Below are positions 51,221 through 61,423 of a stretch of 64,000 nucleotides of DNA, piece after piece. The notes beneath the pieces were generated by a model. It was given only the letters and a program-made list of their open reading frames with translations. It was not told the DNA's origin and searched no databases. Origin of the DNA: Amycolatopsis sp. FDAARGOS 1241. GTDB taxonomy: Bacteria; Actinomycetota; Actinomycetes; Mycobacteriales; Pseudonocardiaceae. Each line of letters starts with the position of its first letter. The stretch's first letter is position 1. The translations under genes were made by a program, and so were the position numbers. The stretch covers positions 7,389,001-7,453,000 of the forward strand of contig NZ_CP069526.1 in NCBI RefSeq assembly GCF_016889705.1. Reading direction: 5' to 3'.

Positions 51221-53599
51221 GTGAGCGTGCAGTCGGTCGAGGAGCGCATCGCCGGAGAGCTGGGGGTGCGCGAAGGGCAGGTCAAGGCGGCCGTCGACCT
51301 CCTCGACGGGGGGTCGACCGTGCCGTTCATCGCCCGGTACCGCAAAGAGGTCACGGGAATGCTCGACGACGCGCAGCTGCGCACGCTCGAAGAGCGCCTG
51401 CGCTACCTGCGCGAGCTCGACGAGCGCCGCGTGGCGGTGCTGGAGTCGATCCGGAGCCAGGGCAAGCTCGACGAAGCCCTCGAAGCCCAGATCATGGCCG
51501 CGGACACCAAGTCGCGGCTCGAGGACATCTACCTGCCCTACAAGCCGAAGCGGCGGACGAAGGCGCAGATCGCCCGCGAGGCGGGCCTGGAGCCGCTGGC
51601 CGACGGCCTCTTGAGCGACCCGTCGACCGACCCGCAGGCGGCCGCCGCGGTCTTCGTCGACGCGGACAAGGGCGTGGCCGACGCGCAAGCCGCGCTCGAC
51701 GGCGCACGCGCCATTCTCGTGGAGCGCTTCGCCGAGGACGCCGACCTGATCGGCGAGCTGCGCGAGAAGATGTGGGCGGAGGGCCACCTCGCGTCGAAGG
51801 TCCGCGCGGGCAAGGAGACCGACGGCGCCAAGTTCGCCGACTACTTCGACTTCTCCGAGCCGTACACGAAGCTCCCCTCGCACCGCATCCTCGCGATGCT
51901 GCGCGGCGAGAAGGAGGAGATCCTCGACCTGTCGATGGAGCCGGAAGAGCCGAAGGCCGAGGACGCGGAGCCGCGGGTCGGGCCCACGGAGTACGAGCAG
52001 CGGATCGCACAGAAGTTCGGCATCAAGCAGGACGGCCGTCCGGCCGACAAGTGGCTCGGCGACACCGTACGCTGGGCCTGGCGCACGAAGATCCTGCTGC
52101 ACCTGGGCATCGACCTGCGGATGCGGCTGCGCCAGTCGGCGGAGGACGACGCCGTGCGCGTGTTCGCGGCCAACCTGCGCGACCTGCTGCTGGCCGCTCC
52201 GGCCGGCACGCGCACGACGATGGGCCTCGACCCGGGCTTCCGCACCGGCGTGAAGGTGGCCGTGGTGGACGCGACCGGCAAGGTCGTCGACACGCACGTG
52301 ATCTACCCGCACCAGCCGGCGAACAAGTGGGACCAGTCGATCGCCGAGCTGGCCGCGCTCGCCGCCAAGCACAACGTGGAACTCATCTCGATCGGCAACG
52401 GCACGGCCTCGCGCGAGACCGACAAGCTGGCGGTCGAGCTGATCAAGAAGCACCCGGACCTGAAGCTCACCAAGGCCGTGGTCAGCGAGGCGGGCGCGTC
52501 GGTGTACTCGGCGTCGGCGTTCGCGTCGCAGGAGCTGCCGGGCATGGACGTGTCGCTGCGCGGCGCCGTCTCGATCGCGCGCCGGCTGCAGGACCCGCTG
52601 GCCGAGCTCGTGAAGATCGACCCGAAGTCGATCGGCGTCGGGCAGTACCAGCACGACCTGTCCGAGGTGTCGCTGTCGCGCTCGCTCGACGCGGTGGTGG
52701 AGGACTGCGTGAACGCCGTGGGCGTCGACGTGAACACCGCATCCGCTCCCCTGCTCACGCGCGTTTCGGGCATCACGACGTCGCTGGCGGAGAACATCGT
52801 CGCTCACCGCGACACAAACGGTCCGTTCACCACGCGCACGGCGCTCAAGGAGGTCGCGCGGCTCGGGCCGAAGGCGTTCGAGCAGTGCGCGGGCTTCCTG
52901 CGCATCCCGGACGGCGACGACCCCCTCGACTCGTCCGCGGTGCACCCCGAGGCCTACCCCGTGGTCCGGCGGATCCTCGACAGCACCGGCTCGGGCATCC
53001 GCGAGCTGATCGGCAACGCGCGCACGCTGCAGGCGCTCAAGCCCGCCGACTTCGTGGACGAGACCTTCGGGCTCCCGACCGTCACGGACATCCTGAGCGA
53101 GCTCGAAAAGCCCGGCCGCGACCCGCGCCCGGCCTTCAAGACGGCCACGTTCGCCGAGGGCGTCGACAAGATCTCCGACCTCAAGCCGGGCATGCGCCTG
53201 GAGGGCGTGGTCACGAACGTGGCGGCCTTCGGCGCGTTCATCGACGTCGGGGTGCACCAGGACGGCCTCGCGCACGTGTCGGCCCTGTCGAAGAACTTCG
53301 TGAAGGACCCGCGCGACGTCGTGAAGCCGGGTGACATCGTGAAGGTGAAGGTGCTCGACGTCGACGTGCCGCGCAAGCGGATCTCGCTGACGCTGCGCCT
53401 GGACGACGAGCCGGGCGCCTCGTCGCAGGACCGCCGCGGCGGCGGCGGTGGCGGCCGGGACCGCGGCCAGGGCGGCGGCCAGCGCCGTGGCGGCGGCCAG
53501 CAGCAGAACCGCGGCGGCGGCCAGCGCCGCGGCGGCCAGCCGCAGACCGGCGGCGGCGCCATGGCCGACGCGCTGCGCCGGGCCGGGTTCGGCAAGTAG
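51221..53599 (+). CDS. tex: Tex family RNA-binding transcription accessory protein
   Basis: The protein of 792 residues follows the Tex order. It has an N-terminal helical region ([30 protein letters not shown]) and a YqgF-like RNase H-fold ([20 protein letters not shown]). A helix-hairpin-helix unit comes next ([19 protein letters not shown] through [15 protein letters not shown]), then an S1 domain ([34 protein letters not shown]). An extra Gly/Arg/Gln-rich tail follows, typical of actinobacterial RNA-binding proteins. A GTG start lies behind AAGGATCAGGAG. It is divergent from the chitinase and ends in a strong terminator. Confidence 0.96.
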   Translation: MSVQSVEERIAGELGVREGQVKAAVDLLDGGSTVPFIARYRKEVTGMLDDAQLRTLEERLRYLRELDERRVAVLESIRSQGKLDEALEAQIMAADTKSRLEDIYLPYKPKRRTKAQIAREAGLEPLADGLLSDPSTDPQAAAAVFVDADKGVADAQAALDGARAILVERFAEDADLIGELREKMWAEGHLASKVRAGKETDGAKFADYFDFSEPYTKLPSHRILAMLRGEKEEILDLSMEPEEPKAEDAEPRVGPTEYEQRIAQKFGIKQDGRPADKWLGDTVRWAWRTKILLHLGIDLRMRLRQSAEDDAVRVFAANLRDLLLAAPAGTRTTMGLDPGFRTGVKVAVVDATGKVVDTHVIYPHQPANKWDQSIAELAALAAKHNVELISIGNGTASRETDKLAVELIKKHPDLKLTKAVVSEAGASVYSASAFASQELPGMDVSLRGAVSIARRLQDPLAELVKIDPKSIGVGQYQHDLSEVSLSRSLDAVVEDCVNAVGVDVNTASAPLLTRVSGITTSLAENIVAHRDTNGPFTTRTALKEVARLGPKAFEQCAGFLRIPDGDDPLDSSAVHPEAYPVVRRILDSTGSGIRELIGNARTLQALKPADFVDETFGLPTVTDILSELEKPGRDPRPAFKTATFAEGVDKISDLKPGMRLEGVVTNVAAFGAFIDVGVHQDGLAHVSALSKNFVKDPRDVVKPGDIVKVKVLDVDVPRKRISLTLRLDDEPGASSQDRRGGGGGGRDRGQGGGQRRGGGQQQNRGGGQRRGGQPQTGGGAMADALRRAGFGK

Positions 53600-53608
53600 G
53601 TCTCAGCG

Positions 53609-53650
53609 AAAGCCGCCTCCCCCGGGGTGCTCGGGGGAGGCGGCTTTTCG
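53609..53650 (+). terminator. Intrinsic terminator after tex
   Basis: A perfect 16-base-pair stem (53609-53624 with 53632-53647) ends in TTTT. It also lies just past the convergent acyl-CoA dehydrogenase stop. Confidence 0.88.
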
Positions 53651-53659
53651 TTGTGCTGC

Positions 53660-55369
53660 TTACGGGTTCATCTCGTAAGCACCCGACAGCTCACGTACCA
53701 TCGTCCACACGCGAGCGAACCGGTCGGCGTCCACGAGGGGCTTGCGCAGCGCCGCCAGCGCGATCTCCTGCTGCTTCGCGGTCGAACTCGCCTTGCCGAT
53801 GAGGTCGACCGCGGCCGCGCTGAAGTCCTGCACCAGCACGGCGAAGAGCTGGTCGAGCACGTCGTCGGAAGCCGCCATCAGCTCGGCCTGCTCGAGGATC
53901 AGCTGGCCGTAGACGACGAGGGTGAACAATTCCGTCAGCGCGAGCCCGAAGTCGAGGTCGGCTTGCTGTGCCTCGTCGGGCGAGGCTTCGGCGAGCAGGC
54001 GCACGAGGTGCTCGGCCTGCTCGCCGAACAGGGCGACGTTCGGGATGCGAGCGGCGCGGGCGTAGGCCGTTTTCCAGTCGTGGAAGCGCACCTTGGACAG
54101 GCCGCGAGCCGGGCCCTGGCGGAAGAGGAATTCGTCGTCCGCGGCGTCGGTGCGGGTCGGCACCGGGGCGTGGTCCTGGGGCGCGAAGAGGTAGTTCGGC
54201 ATGAACTTCGCGATGAGGGCGAGGTTCACCGCCACCGTGCCCTCGAGCTTGGGCAGGCCGTCGATGTCGTTCTTGGCCATCGCGAGGTAGGTGTCGGCCT
54301 CGAAGCCCTTCGCGGCGACGACGTCGGCGACCAAGCCGATCACCTTCTGCGCCTGCGTGGTCACCTTCATCTTGGTGATCGGGTTGTAGAGCAGGTAGCG
54401 GCGGTCGTCCGGACCAGCCGAGCGGAAGTAGTCCACGGCACGGTCGGAGAAGAGCTTCATGCCGATCAGCCGCGCGTAGGCCTCCACGAACTCGCGGCGC
54501 ACGTGCGGGAAGTCGGTGACCGGCTTGCCGTACAGGATCCGGTTGTGGGCGTGGGTGATCGCCTCGTACAGCGAGTGCGTGGCCATGCCGATGCCGCCGA
54601 AGCACAGGTTGAACTTGCCGATGTTCACGGTGTTGAGCGCGGCGCTGAACGCCTCCGCGCCGACGTGCAGGAGGTCCTCGGCGTGCACCGGGTAGTCCTC
54701 GAGCCGGAACTCGGCGACGAACATCTGCGAGGGCACGATGTTCTTCACCAGGCGGTAGGCCGGGTGCTCGGAGTCGGCGTAGAAGAACACGTACTGGTCG
54801 GGACCTTCGACGCCGTCGATGCGGCCGAACACCGACACGGTGCGGGCGATGTTGCCGTTGCCGATGTAGTACTTCGAGCCGTTCGCGCGGTAGCCGCCCT
54901 CGCCGTCGGGCGTGAGCACGAGGTCCGACGAGTAGATGTCGGCGCCGTGGTCCTTTTCGGACAGTCCGAACGCGGCGGCGCCGCCCGCGGAAAGCGCGGC
55001 GGCGGCACGCTTTCGGGCGTGTTCGTTGGCGCTCTGCCACACCGGCCCGAGGCCGAGGATGGTGACCTGCCAGGGGTACCAGTAGTTGAGGCCGTAGAAG
55101 CCGAGGAGCTCCGACACGGCGGCGACGCGGCTGGTGTCCCAGCGCTTGTCGGGATTGCCGTCGGCTTCGGCCGCCGGGGTCAGGAAAGTCGAGAACAGGC
55201 CTTCCCGCCCGGCGAATTCGAGGAAGTCCGCGTAGAAGGTGCGGTTGTGGTAGTCCTCGGTCAGCTTGCGCTTGCCGCGGGTCTCGAACCACCCGATCGT
55301 GGCGAGCAGCAGGCGCCGGGTCTCCGGGTCGAAGGACTTCGGGTCGTACGCCCGCGGGTTCAGCAGCAT
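53660..55369 (-). CDS. Acyl-CoA dehydrogenase
   Basis: This is a 569-residue FAD enzyme of the larger acyl-CoA dehydrogenase class. Family segments are AAFGLSEKDHGADIYSSDLVLTPDG, the substrate-side YRANGSKYYIGNGNIA, and NIGKFNLCFGGIGMATHSLYEAITHA. It introduces the alpha,beta double bond in fatty acyl-CoA degradation or a related pathway. The usual catalytic Glu cannot be placed by eye. An AGGAGTGCC ribosome site precedes the ATG. It stands alone and is convergent with tex, so substrate range is unknown. Confidence 0.91.
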   Translation of the reverse strand: MLLNPRAYDPKSFDPETRRLLLATIGWFETRGKRKLTEDYHNRTFYADFLEFAGREGLFSTFLTPAAEADGNPDKRWDTSRVAAVSELLGFYGLNYWYPWQVTILGLGPVWQSANEHARKRAAAALSAGGAAAFGLSEKDHGADIYSSDLVLTPDGEGGYRANGSKYYIGNGNIARTVSVFGRIDGVEGPDQYVFFYADSEHPAYRLVKNIVPSQMFVAEFRLEDYPVHAEDLLHVGAEAFSAALNTVNIGKFNLCFGGIGMATHSLYEAITHAHNRILYGKPVTDFPHVRREFVEAYARLIGMKLFSDRAVDYFRSAGPDDRRYLLYNPITKMKVTTQAQKVIGLVADVVAAKGFEADTYLAMAKNDIDGLPKLEGTVAVNLALIAKFMPNYLFAPQDHAPVPTRTDAADDEFLFRQGPARGLSKVRFHDWKTAYARAARIPNVALFGEQAEHLVRLLAEASPDEAQQADLDFGLALTELFTLVVYGQLILEQAELMAASDDVLDQLFAVLVQDFSAAAVDLIGKASSTAKQQEIALAALRKPLVDADRFARVWTMVRELSGAYEMNP

Positions 55370-55455
55370 GGCACTCCTCCGTGATTACCGACGGGTAACT
55401 TAGCAAGGTGGCGGGAGTGCGGGCAAACTCACTCGGCGGTTCGGGCACGGGCAGT

Positions 55456-55461
55456 TATACT
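55456..55461 (+). promoter_or_regulatory. -10 box of the DEAD-box helicase promoter
   Basis: TATACT is a near-consensus -10 element in GC-rich surroundings, 140 bases before the helicase ATG. This predicts an untranslated leader of about 130 bases; leaders of this length often control cold- or stress-related helicases. No clear -35 is seen. Confidence 0.5.
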
Positions 55462-55600
55462 GATCTTGCGGTCCGCACAGTTCTGCCTCGGACCGCCCTC
55501 GTTGTCAGTACCACGCGCCGCGGCCCCCCGAGGTCTGCGCCGGGCAGGACAACCCTTCTCACGTATGGAGAACCGGGGCGCCCCGCGCCCGCACGCACCT

Positions 55601-57265
55601 ATGACCACTTTCACCGAACTCGGCCTGTCCCTGCCCCTCGTCGACGCGCTGGCCGCGCAGGGAGTCACCGCACCGTTCCCGATCCAGGAAGCGACACTGC
55701 CGCACACGCTCGCCGGGCGCGACGTGCTCGGCCGCGGCCGCACCGGCTCGGGCAAGACGTACGGCTTCGCGCTGCCCGTGCTGGCGCGCCTGTCCGGCGG
55801 CCCGACGCGGCGGCGCCCCGGCCGGCCGCGCGCGCTGATCCTGGCGCCGACGCGCGAACTCGCCACGCAGATCGACGCCACGCTCCAGCCGCTCGCGAAG
55901 GTGCTGGGCCTGAAGACCACCACGATCTTCGGCGGCGTGAGCGCCGTCCCGCAGGTCACGAAGCTGCGCGACGGCGTGGACATCGTCGTCGCGTGCCCCG
56001 GCCGACTGGCCGACCACATGCGCTCGGGTGAGGTGAAGCTCGACCGGATCGAGATCACCGTACTCGACGAAGCCGACCACATGGCCGACCTCGGCTTCCT
56101 GCCCGAGGTCCGCCGCATCATGGCCGCGACCCCCGAGCACGGCCAGCGGCTGCTGTTCTCCGCGACGCTCGACCGCGGCGTCGACGTGCTGGTCAAGCAG
56201 TTCCTGCACGACCCGGTGACCCACAGCGTCGACTCGGCCCAGTCGCCGGTCACGACGATGACGCACCACGTGCTGCACCTCGATGAGACGCACCGGCTGC
56301 CGGTGCTCGTCGACCTGACGGCCGCGCCCGGGCGCACGCTGGTGTTCACGCGCACAAAGCACCGCGCGAAGGCGCTGACGCGCAAGCTCGTCGCCAACGG
56401 GGTGCCGGCCGTCGAACTGCACGGCAACCTCGGGCAGAACGCGCGCACGCGCAACCTCGAGGCGTTCTCCTCGGGCACCGCGCGCACGCTCGTCGCCACC
56501 GACATCGCCGCCCGCGGCATCCACGTGGACGACGTCACGCTCGTCATCCACGCCGACCCGCCGGTCGAGCACAAGGCCTACCTGCACCGCTCCGGCCGCA
56601 CCGCGCGGGCGGGCGCGTCGGGCACCGTGATCACGCTGATGACCGACGACCAGGTCGCCGACGTCCGCGACCTCACCCGCAAGGCCGGCATCAAACCCAC
56701 GACCACCCAGATCGGCCCCGGCCACCCGCTGCTGACGGAGCTCGCCCCCGGCGAACGCACCTTCAGCCGCCGCCCGGCCGTGGACAACCGGCCGAAGAAG
56801 GTCACGGCGTCCGGCGCCGACCCCACCGCCCCGCGCTCCGGCAGCTCGGGTCGCCGCGGCGGCCCCTCCGCGGACAACCGCGGCGGCCGGGGCGCCCGCG
56901 CCGCCGCCCGCCGCCAGGACGACTCGCCGAGCCGCACCCGCCCCACCCGCGGCGGCACCGCTCGCGATGGCGCTCCTTCGGGCCGCAGCCGCACCGCCAC
57001 CCCCGGCGACGGCGGCGCAGGCCGTTCGACCCGCGCCGGCACTTCCGGCAACGGTCGCGCCGCCCGCACCGGCGCTTCCGGCACCGCCGGCCGTTCCGCT
57101 CGCACGAGCAACGGCCGCGGCACATCCGCCCGCCAACAGGGCGAGCCGCGCCAGAACCGCAACGGCTCCGGCCAGCCCCAGGGCAACCGCACCCAGAAGC
57201 CGAATCGCGGCGCCGCGGCTTTCTCCGCGGGCACCCGCGCCGGCTCCCGCCGCGGCGGCCGCTGA
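55601..57265 (+). CDS. DEAD-box RNA helicase with basic RGG-type tail
   Basis: The protein of 554 residues holds all helicase motifs: Q-motif FPIQEATLPHTLAGRDVLG, Walker A GRTGSGKT, PTRELATQ, VLDEADHMADLGF (DEAD), LLFSATL, ATDIAARGIHVDDVTLVIH and HRSGRTARAG. The last 150 residues are Arg/Gly/Ser/Thr-rich with no fold (for example SADNRGGRGARAAARRQDD), a tail that binds RNA non-specifically. It should remodel RNA in ribosome assembly or cold adaptation. ATG 55601 is the family-like start (MTTFTELGLSLPLVDALA); ATG 55565 is an alternative. Confidence 0.95.
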   Translation: MTTFTELGLSLPLVDALAAQGVTAPFPIQEATLPHTLAGRDVLGRGRTGSGKTYGFALPVLARLSGGPTRRRPGRPRALILAPTRELATQIDATLQPLAKVLGLKTTTIFGGVSAVPQVTKLRDGVDIVVACPGRLADHMRSGEVKLDRIEITVLDEADHMADLGFLPEVRRIMAATPEHGQRLLFSATLDRGVDVLVKQFLHDPVTHSVDSAQSPVTTMTHHVLHLDETHRLPVLVDLTAAPGRTLVFTRTKHRAKALTRKLVANGVPAVELHGNLGQNARTRNLEAFSSGTARTLVATDIAARGIHVDDVTLVIHADPPVEHKAYLHRSGRTARAGASGTVITLMTDDQVADVRDLTRKAGIKPTTTQIGPGHPLLTELAPGERTFSRRPAVDNRPKKVTASGADPTAPRSGSSGRRGGPSADNRGGRGARAAARRQDDSPSRTRPTRGGTARDGAPSGRSRTATPGDGGAGRSTRAGTSGNGRAARTGASGTAGRSARTSNGRGTSARQQGEPRQNRNGSGQPQGNRTQKPNRGAAAFSAGTRAGSRRGGR

Positions 57266-57275
57266 GCCAAGTCCG

Positions 57276-57303
57276 CGGCCCGCTGGTTCACCCCAGCGGG
57301 CCG
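57276..57303 (+). terminator. Terminator after the DEAD-box helicase gene
   Basis: A perfect 11-base-pair stem (57276-57286 with 57293-57303) and a 6-base loop begin 10 bases after the stop. No T tract is present. Confidence 0.6.
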
Positions 57304-57453
57304 GTCCGGCCTTCGGCACACCACGCAGTGCGGTGGCCGCCGGCCTCGGCGGTACCGGTCCAGCTGGTTCGGATTCCCGGAAATCGCAGCCCGATCCCGA
57401 CGTAGGTCGCCTGGACCGCAAGCGTTTGCGCGACCACGCCTTCGACCGAGCCG

Positions 57454-58449
57454 TCAGAGGACGGTGGCGAGGGCGAGCGCCGGCGGGAACCCGCCCAGCA
57501 CCACGAGCACCGCGATGTTCGTCTTCTTGTACTGCACCAGCAGGGCCACGAACTCGCGCAAGAAGGCGCTCGGCACGAAGTACGACGCGGTCTTCGCGCC
57601 GATGACGTCGAGCTTCAACCCGAGCCGCCGGGCGAGGACGGCGGTGCGGAAGACGTGGTAGTTGTTCGTCACGGCCAGGAAGCGGCCGGAGATGCCGTGG
57701 TGGTGCAGGACGTCGACGCTGAAGCGGAGGTTCTCGTCGGTCGTCGTGGCGCGGTCTTCCAGCAGCACGGCCGAACGCGGGACGCCGGAGTTCTCCAGGT
57801 ACGACGCCATGGCGGCGGCTTCCGACGTGAGTTCGTCGCTGCCCCGGCCGCCGGACACGACGACGACCGCGTCGGGGGACCGTCGGAGGACCTGGGCGCC
57901 GCGGTCGAGGCGGCTGGCGAGCAGGGGCGGGACGCGGTCGCCGAGGAGGCCGGAGCCCAGGACGATCACCGCGTCGGCGCGGGCGCGGCGGTTCACGCGG
58001 CTGTAGAGCACGGAGTACAGCAGCAGCGCGGTGAACACGAACGCCAGGTACGCCGACACCAGCAGCGCCGAGGCCGCCAGCACGAGCAGCCACGATTCGC
58101 GCAGGAACACGAGCGCCGCGAGTGTCACCACGAAGATCCCCAGCATCGCGAGGCCGGCCAGCAGCGACAGCATGTTCGCCGGCCGGTGCCCCTCGCGGCG
58201 CCACATCACGACGCCGTTGGCGATCAGCGCCCACGGCAGTACGAGCGCGGACATCGCCGCCACCACGCCGACGACGATCAGCACCACCACCTGCACCCAC
58301 ACGAGCCCGGCAGTGAGGCTGAACAACCACAGCGCGGTGAACAGGAGCGCGATCGCGAACCACACGGCGTTGCCGAACCGGCGGGGCTCGCGCAGGAAGC
58401 GCACGACGAAGATCAGATCGGCGATCAACGCCAGGATCCCGGGGGCCAC
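57454..58449 (-). CDS. YdcF family membrane protein (DUF218)
   Basis: This 331-residue protein has about five membrane helices in its first half (ILALIADLIFVVRFL through LAFVFTALLLYSVLY). A DUF218/YdcF domain follows: ADAVIVLGSGLLGDRVPPLLASRLDRG, VVVVSGGRGSDELTSEAAAMASYL and AVTNNYHVFRTAVLARRLGL. Relatives such as SanA act in envelope barrier function, and YdcF binds S-adenosylmethionine; the substrate is unknown. The start is set at the GTG just before APGILALIADL. It lies 50 bases beyond the ABC permease gene on the same strand and may be in its operon. Confidence 0.85.
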   Translation of the reverse strand: MAPGILALIADLIFVVRFLREPRRFGNAVWFAIALLFTALWLFSLTAGLVWVQVVVLIVVGVVAAMSALVLPWALIANGVVMWRREGHRPANMLSLLAGLAMLGIFVVTLAALVFLRESWLLVLAASALLVSAYLAFVFTALLLYSVLYSRVNRRARADAVIVLGSGLLGDRVPPLLASRLDRGAQVLRRSPDAVVVVSGGRGSDELTSEAAAMASYLENSGVPRSAVLLEDRATTTDENLRFSVDVLHHHGISGRFLAVTNNYHVFRTAVLARRLGLKLDVIGAKTASYFVPSAFLREFVALLVQYKKTNIAVLVVLGGFPPALALATVL

Positions 58450-58499
58450 GATCGGACATTGTGCTGGACGCCCGTTGCCCCGTTCGGACGAGCCCCTCA

Positions 58500-59384
58500 C
58501 TACAGCGACGACGTGAGGCCCCGCGCCCGCAGCACCATCCGCTCCAGCGGCCGGAACACCAGCAGTTCGATGCCGATCCCGACGAGCAGGATCAGGAAGA
58601 TCGCCGCGATCACCGTCTCGATCGCGTTGAGCGACGAGCCCTGGTTCAGGTACGCGCCGAGTCCCACGCCCAGCTGCGGCGACAGCGCGATCAGCTCCGC
58701 CGCCATCAGCGAACGCCACGAGAACGCCCACCCCTGCTTCAACCCGGCCAGGAACCCGGGCAACGCGGCGGGCAGCAGGATGTGCCGGGCCGCCGACAGC
58801 CGGCGCGCCCCCATCACCTGGCCGACGCGCGGCAGGATCGGCGGGATCTGGTCGATGCCCGACACGAGCCCGTTGGCGATCGACGGCACCGAACCCAGCA
58901 GCACGACGAAGTAGATCGCCGCGTCGTTGATGCCGAACCACAGGATCGCGGCCGGCACCCACGCCACCGACGGCAGGCTCTGCAGGCCCGTCAGCAGCGG
59001 CCCGATCGCCGCGCGCACCACGCGCACCTTGGCAACGAGCAAGCCCAGCGGAGTCCCGATCAGCACCCCCGCGGCGAACCCGAGCGCGGCGCGGTGCACC
59101 GATGTCCAGATGAACCCGAACACCTCGCCGTCAGTGAGCCGGCTCCAGAACTCGTGCCACACGGCCAGCGGCGCGGGCAACTGTGCCTCCGGCCAGAACG
59201 CCGCCGCCCACAGGATCTGCCACACCACCACGAGCAGCACGAGCGCGAGCACGGGCGGCAGGAACCCCCACGCGAACCGCCGCCAGAACGACGGACGGCG
59301 CTCCCCCACCGGGGCGTCGAGCGCGTCGAGGCCGGAGCCGACGGCGTCGAGCTCGTCGACCGCGGAACGGTCAGGCTGCGGCAT
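58500..59384 (-). CDS. ABC transporter permease (nitrate/sulfonate type)
   Basis: The permease of 294 residues has about six or seven helices and the EAA-type loop LPRVGQVMGARRLSAARHILLPAALPGFLAGLKQGWAFSWRSLMAAEL, typical of SsuC/TauC/NrtB proteins. An acidic N-terminal extension precedes the first helix. It overlaps the ATPase gene by 14 bases. Together with the next two genes it forms an importer for an organic sulfur compound, nitrate or a small anion; the sequence does not decide which. Confidence 0.93.
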   Translation of the reverse strand: MPQPDRSAVDELDAVGSGLDALDAPVGERRPSFWRRFAWGFLPPVLALVLLVVVWQILWAAAFWPEAQLPAPLAVWHEFWSRLTDGEVFGFIWTSVHRAALGFAAGVLIGTPLGLLVAKVRVVRAAIGPLLTGLQSLPSVAWVPAAILWFGINDAAIYFVVLLGSVPSIANGLVSGIDQIPPILPRVGQVMGARRLSAARHILLPAALPGFLAGLKQGWAFSWRSLMAAELIALSPQLGVGLGAYLNQGSSLNAIETVIAAIFLILLVGIGIELLVFRPLERMVLRARGLTSSL

Positions 59385-60162
59385 GGGTGCTGATGACCTT
59401 TCGCAGGTGCCCCGTGATCTCGTCGGTCAGCTCTTCGGTGTCGGCCGACGCCACGTCGGTCCACTCGCGCACCACCCGGCCCGGCCGCGACGACAGCAGC
59501 ACCACGCGCTGCCCCAGCCGCACGGCCTCGCGCACGTCGTGGGTCACGAACAGCACCGAAGTGCCGGTGCTGCGCCACACGCGCAGCAGCTCGCTCTGCA
59601 GCACGTCACGGGTGATGGCGTCGAGCGCGGCGAACGGCTCGTCCATCAGCAGCAGCGCCTGCTCGGTCTCGCCGCCGACCCGCTGCGTCGCGGCCAGCGC
59701 CCGCGCGAGCGCGACGCGCTGTCGCATGCCGCCGGACAGCTCGTGCGGCCGCTTCTTGCCGACGCCGTTCAGCCGCACGAGCTCCAGCAGCTCGGCGGCC
59801 TTGTGGCGGCGCTCGGCACGGCCGAACCCGGCCAGCCGCAGCGGCAGCTCGACGTTGCGGCTCGCCGTGAGCCACGGCATCAGCGCGGCTTCCTGGAACA
59901 TCACGGCCGGCCGCGAGGTGTTGAGCGTGATCTCACCCGCCGACGGCGCGTCGAGCCCCGCGACGAGGTTCAGCAGCGTGCTCTTGCCGCAGCCGGACGC
60001 GCCGAGCAGGCACACGAACTCCCCCGGCGCGACGTCGAGGTCGACGCCGTCGAGCGCGACCACCGCGCGCCCGGCGGGGCCGAACGCCTTGCCCACGCCG
60101 GACAGGTGCACGGCGGCGGTGCCGGTGAAGTCCGTACGGTCATCGGGGAGGGTGACGGTCAT
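59371..60162 (-). CDS. ABC transporter ATP-binding protein (nitrate/sulfonate type)
   Basis: The 263-residue ATPase has Walker A LLGASGCGKSTLL, Q-loop MFQEAALMPWL, signature LSGGMRQRVALARAL, Walker B LLLMDEPFAALD and switch histidine FVTHDVREAV. It belongs to the SsuB/TauB/NrtD group. The ATG lies 16 bases after the binding-protein stop, and its end overlaps the permease start. It supplies energy for the importer. Confidence 0.95.
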   Translation of the reverse strand: MTVTLPDDRTDFTGTAAVHLSGVGKAFGPAGRAVVALDGVDLDVAPGEFVCLLGASGCGKSTLLNLVAGLDAPSAGEITLNTSRPAVMFQEAALMPWLTASRNVELPLRLAGFGRAERRHKAAELLELVRLNGVGKKRPHELSGGMRQRVALARALAATQRVGGETEQALLLMDEPFAALDAITRDVLQSELLRVWRSTGTSVLFVTHDVREAVRLGQRVVLLSSRPGRVVREWTDVASADTEELTDEITGHLRKVISTHAAA

Positions 60163-60178
60163 CCGCTCGCTACCTCTC

Positions 60179-61237
60179 TCACTTGGCCAGGTCGCCGGAT
60201 TCGACGGCGGGGAGTTTCGCGTCCTTCAGCACGTCGTTGAGCGGGCCGAAGTCGGCGAAGCCCTTCAGCGACACCGCGGACTTGGCGATCCCCGCCGTGA
60301 CGGAGTCCTGGGCCAGCTGCGGGAACTGGCCCGGGATCGGGTCCGTGGTGAGCTCGATGCCGGAGAACGCGCGGTCGAGCACGGCCGGGCTCAGGGAGCT
60401 GCCCGCCAGCTTCTTCAGGGCGCCGTTCACGACGGTCTTCGCTTCGCCGGGGTTCGCCTTTGCCCAGTCGATCGCGGCGAGCTCGCCCTTGAGCACCGCG
60501 CGAACCGTGTCCGGGTGCTGCTGCAGGAACTCACTGCGCACGATCACCACGGTCGTCGGGAAGCGGCCCTGCGGCCACAGCGACTTCTCGTCCACCAGCA
60601 CCTTCGCGCCGGCGTCGAGCACGAGCCGCGACGACCACGGCTCGGGCAGCCAGCCGCCGTCGACGTCGCCCTTGCGGAACGCGTCGAGCGTCTTCGGGTT
60701 GTCCATCGTAGTGACGGTGACCTGGCCGGTCAGCTTCTTGCCGGCGAGGAACTTCTTGAGGGCGACGTCCTGGGTGTTGCCGAGCTGCGGTGTGGTCAAC
60801 GTCTTGCCCTTGAGCTGGTCGACGCTGGTGATACCGGGCTTGACCACGAGCTGCGCCCCGGCGGACACCGCGCCGGAGACCAGCTGGATGGCGCCGGCGG
60901 ACTTGCTGAACGCCGTGATGGCCGGCCCGGAACCGATGAACGCCATGTCGAGCGACTTCCCGAGCAGTGCGTTGACCTCGTCGGGTCCCGCGTTGAAGGT
61001 TTGGGTGGTGAGCTTCGTCTTCCCCAGCTGCTGGGTGAAGAAGCCCTTCTCGACGCCGATCAGCGCCGGCGCGTGCGTGACGTTCGGGAAGTAGCCGAGC
61101 CGGACCTCGGTGGCCGCGCCCTCGTTCTGCGCTTGCTCCTGCGGCCGCTCCGCGCGCGAACACCCGGCGAGGACGCCTGCCATGGACAGCGCGGTCAGCG
61201 CGGCGGCCAGCAAGCGGGTTCTGCGGTGGGTGCGCAC
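60179..61237 (-). CDS. ABC substrate-binding lipoprotein (SsuA/NrtA/TauA-like)
   Basis: This is a 352-residue lipoprotein with signal LLAAALTALSMAGVLAGC and lipobox VLAGC. The NMT1/SsuA-like fold starts EVRLGYFPNVTHAPALIGVEKGFFTQQLG. Other family parts are DMAFIGSGPAITAFSKSAG and KGDVDGGWLPEPWSSRLVLDAGA. The GTG start lies after AAAGGGCG. It is the first gene of the operon and determines specificity, probably for an alkanesulfonate or related anion; nitrate and pyrimidine precursors are other choices for this fold. Confidence 0.94.
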   Translation of the reverse strand: MRTHRRTRLLAAALTALSMAGVLAGCSRAERPQEQAQNEGAATEVRLGYFPNVTHAPALIGVEKGFFTQQLGKTKLTTQTFNAGPDEVNALLGKSLDMAFIGSGPAITAFSKSAGAIQLVSGAVSAGAQLVVKPGITSVDQLKGKTLTTPQLGNTQDVALKKFLAGKKLTGQVTVTTMDNPKTLDAFRKGDVDGGWLPEPWSSRLVLDAGAKVLVDEKSLWPQGRFPTTVVIVRSEFLQQHPDTVRAVLKGELAAIDWAKANPGEAKTVVNGALKKLAGSSLSPAVLDRAFSGIELTTDPIPGQFPQLAQDSVTAGIAKSAVSLKGFADFGPLNDVLKDAKLPAVESGDLAK

Positions 61238-61340
61238 GTCGGGATCGCCCTTTCACGGATGTGGTGTCGGGCGGAGGTTCGCATGTCTGCGCACGAGGCC
61301 GCACCGACATCCGCATGCCGAGAAATCTCGTGGGCGCCTC

Positions 61341-61369
61341 TTGACAGAGCCCGTGACCGTGGTTATCGG
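61341..61369 (+). promoter_or_regulatory. Promoter of the leader ORF and NCS1 permease
   Basis: TTGACA at 61341-61346 with a 17-base spacer precedes TATCGG at 61364-61369. This predicts a start about 45-50 bases before the ATG at 61424. Confidence 0.5.
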
Positions 61370-61423
61370 CTGCGGGGAGACGTTCGTCGCGGTCGCTTCC
61401 CGGGAACACCCCGGAGAGGAATC

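Noticed and set aside
61238..61423. Riboswitch (thiamine, guanidine or SAM type) between the ABC and NCS1 genes
   Set aside because: I looked for the conserved cores on both strands and could not find one; only a promoter and a short leader are supported.
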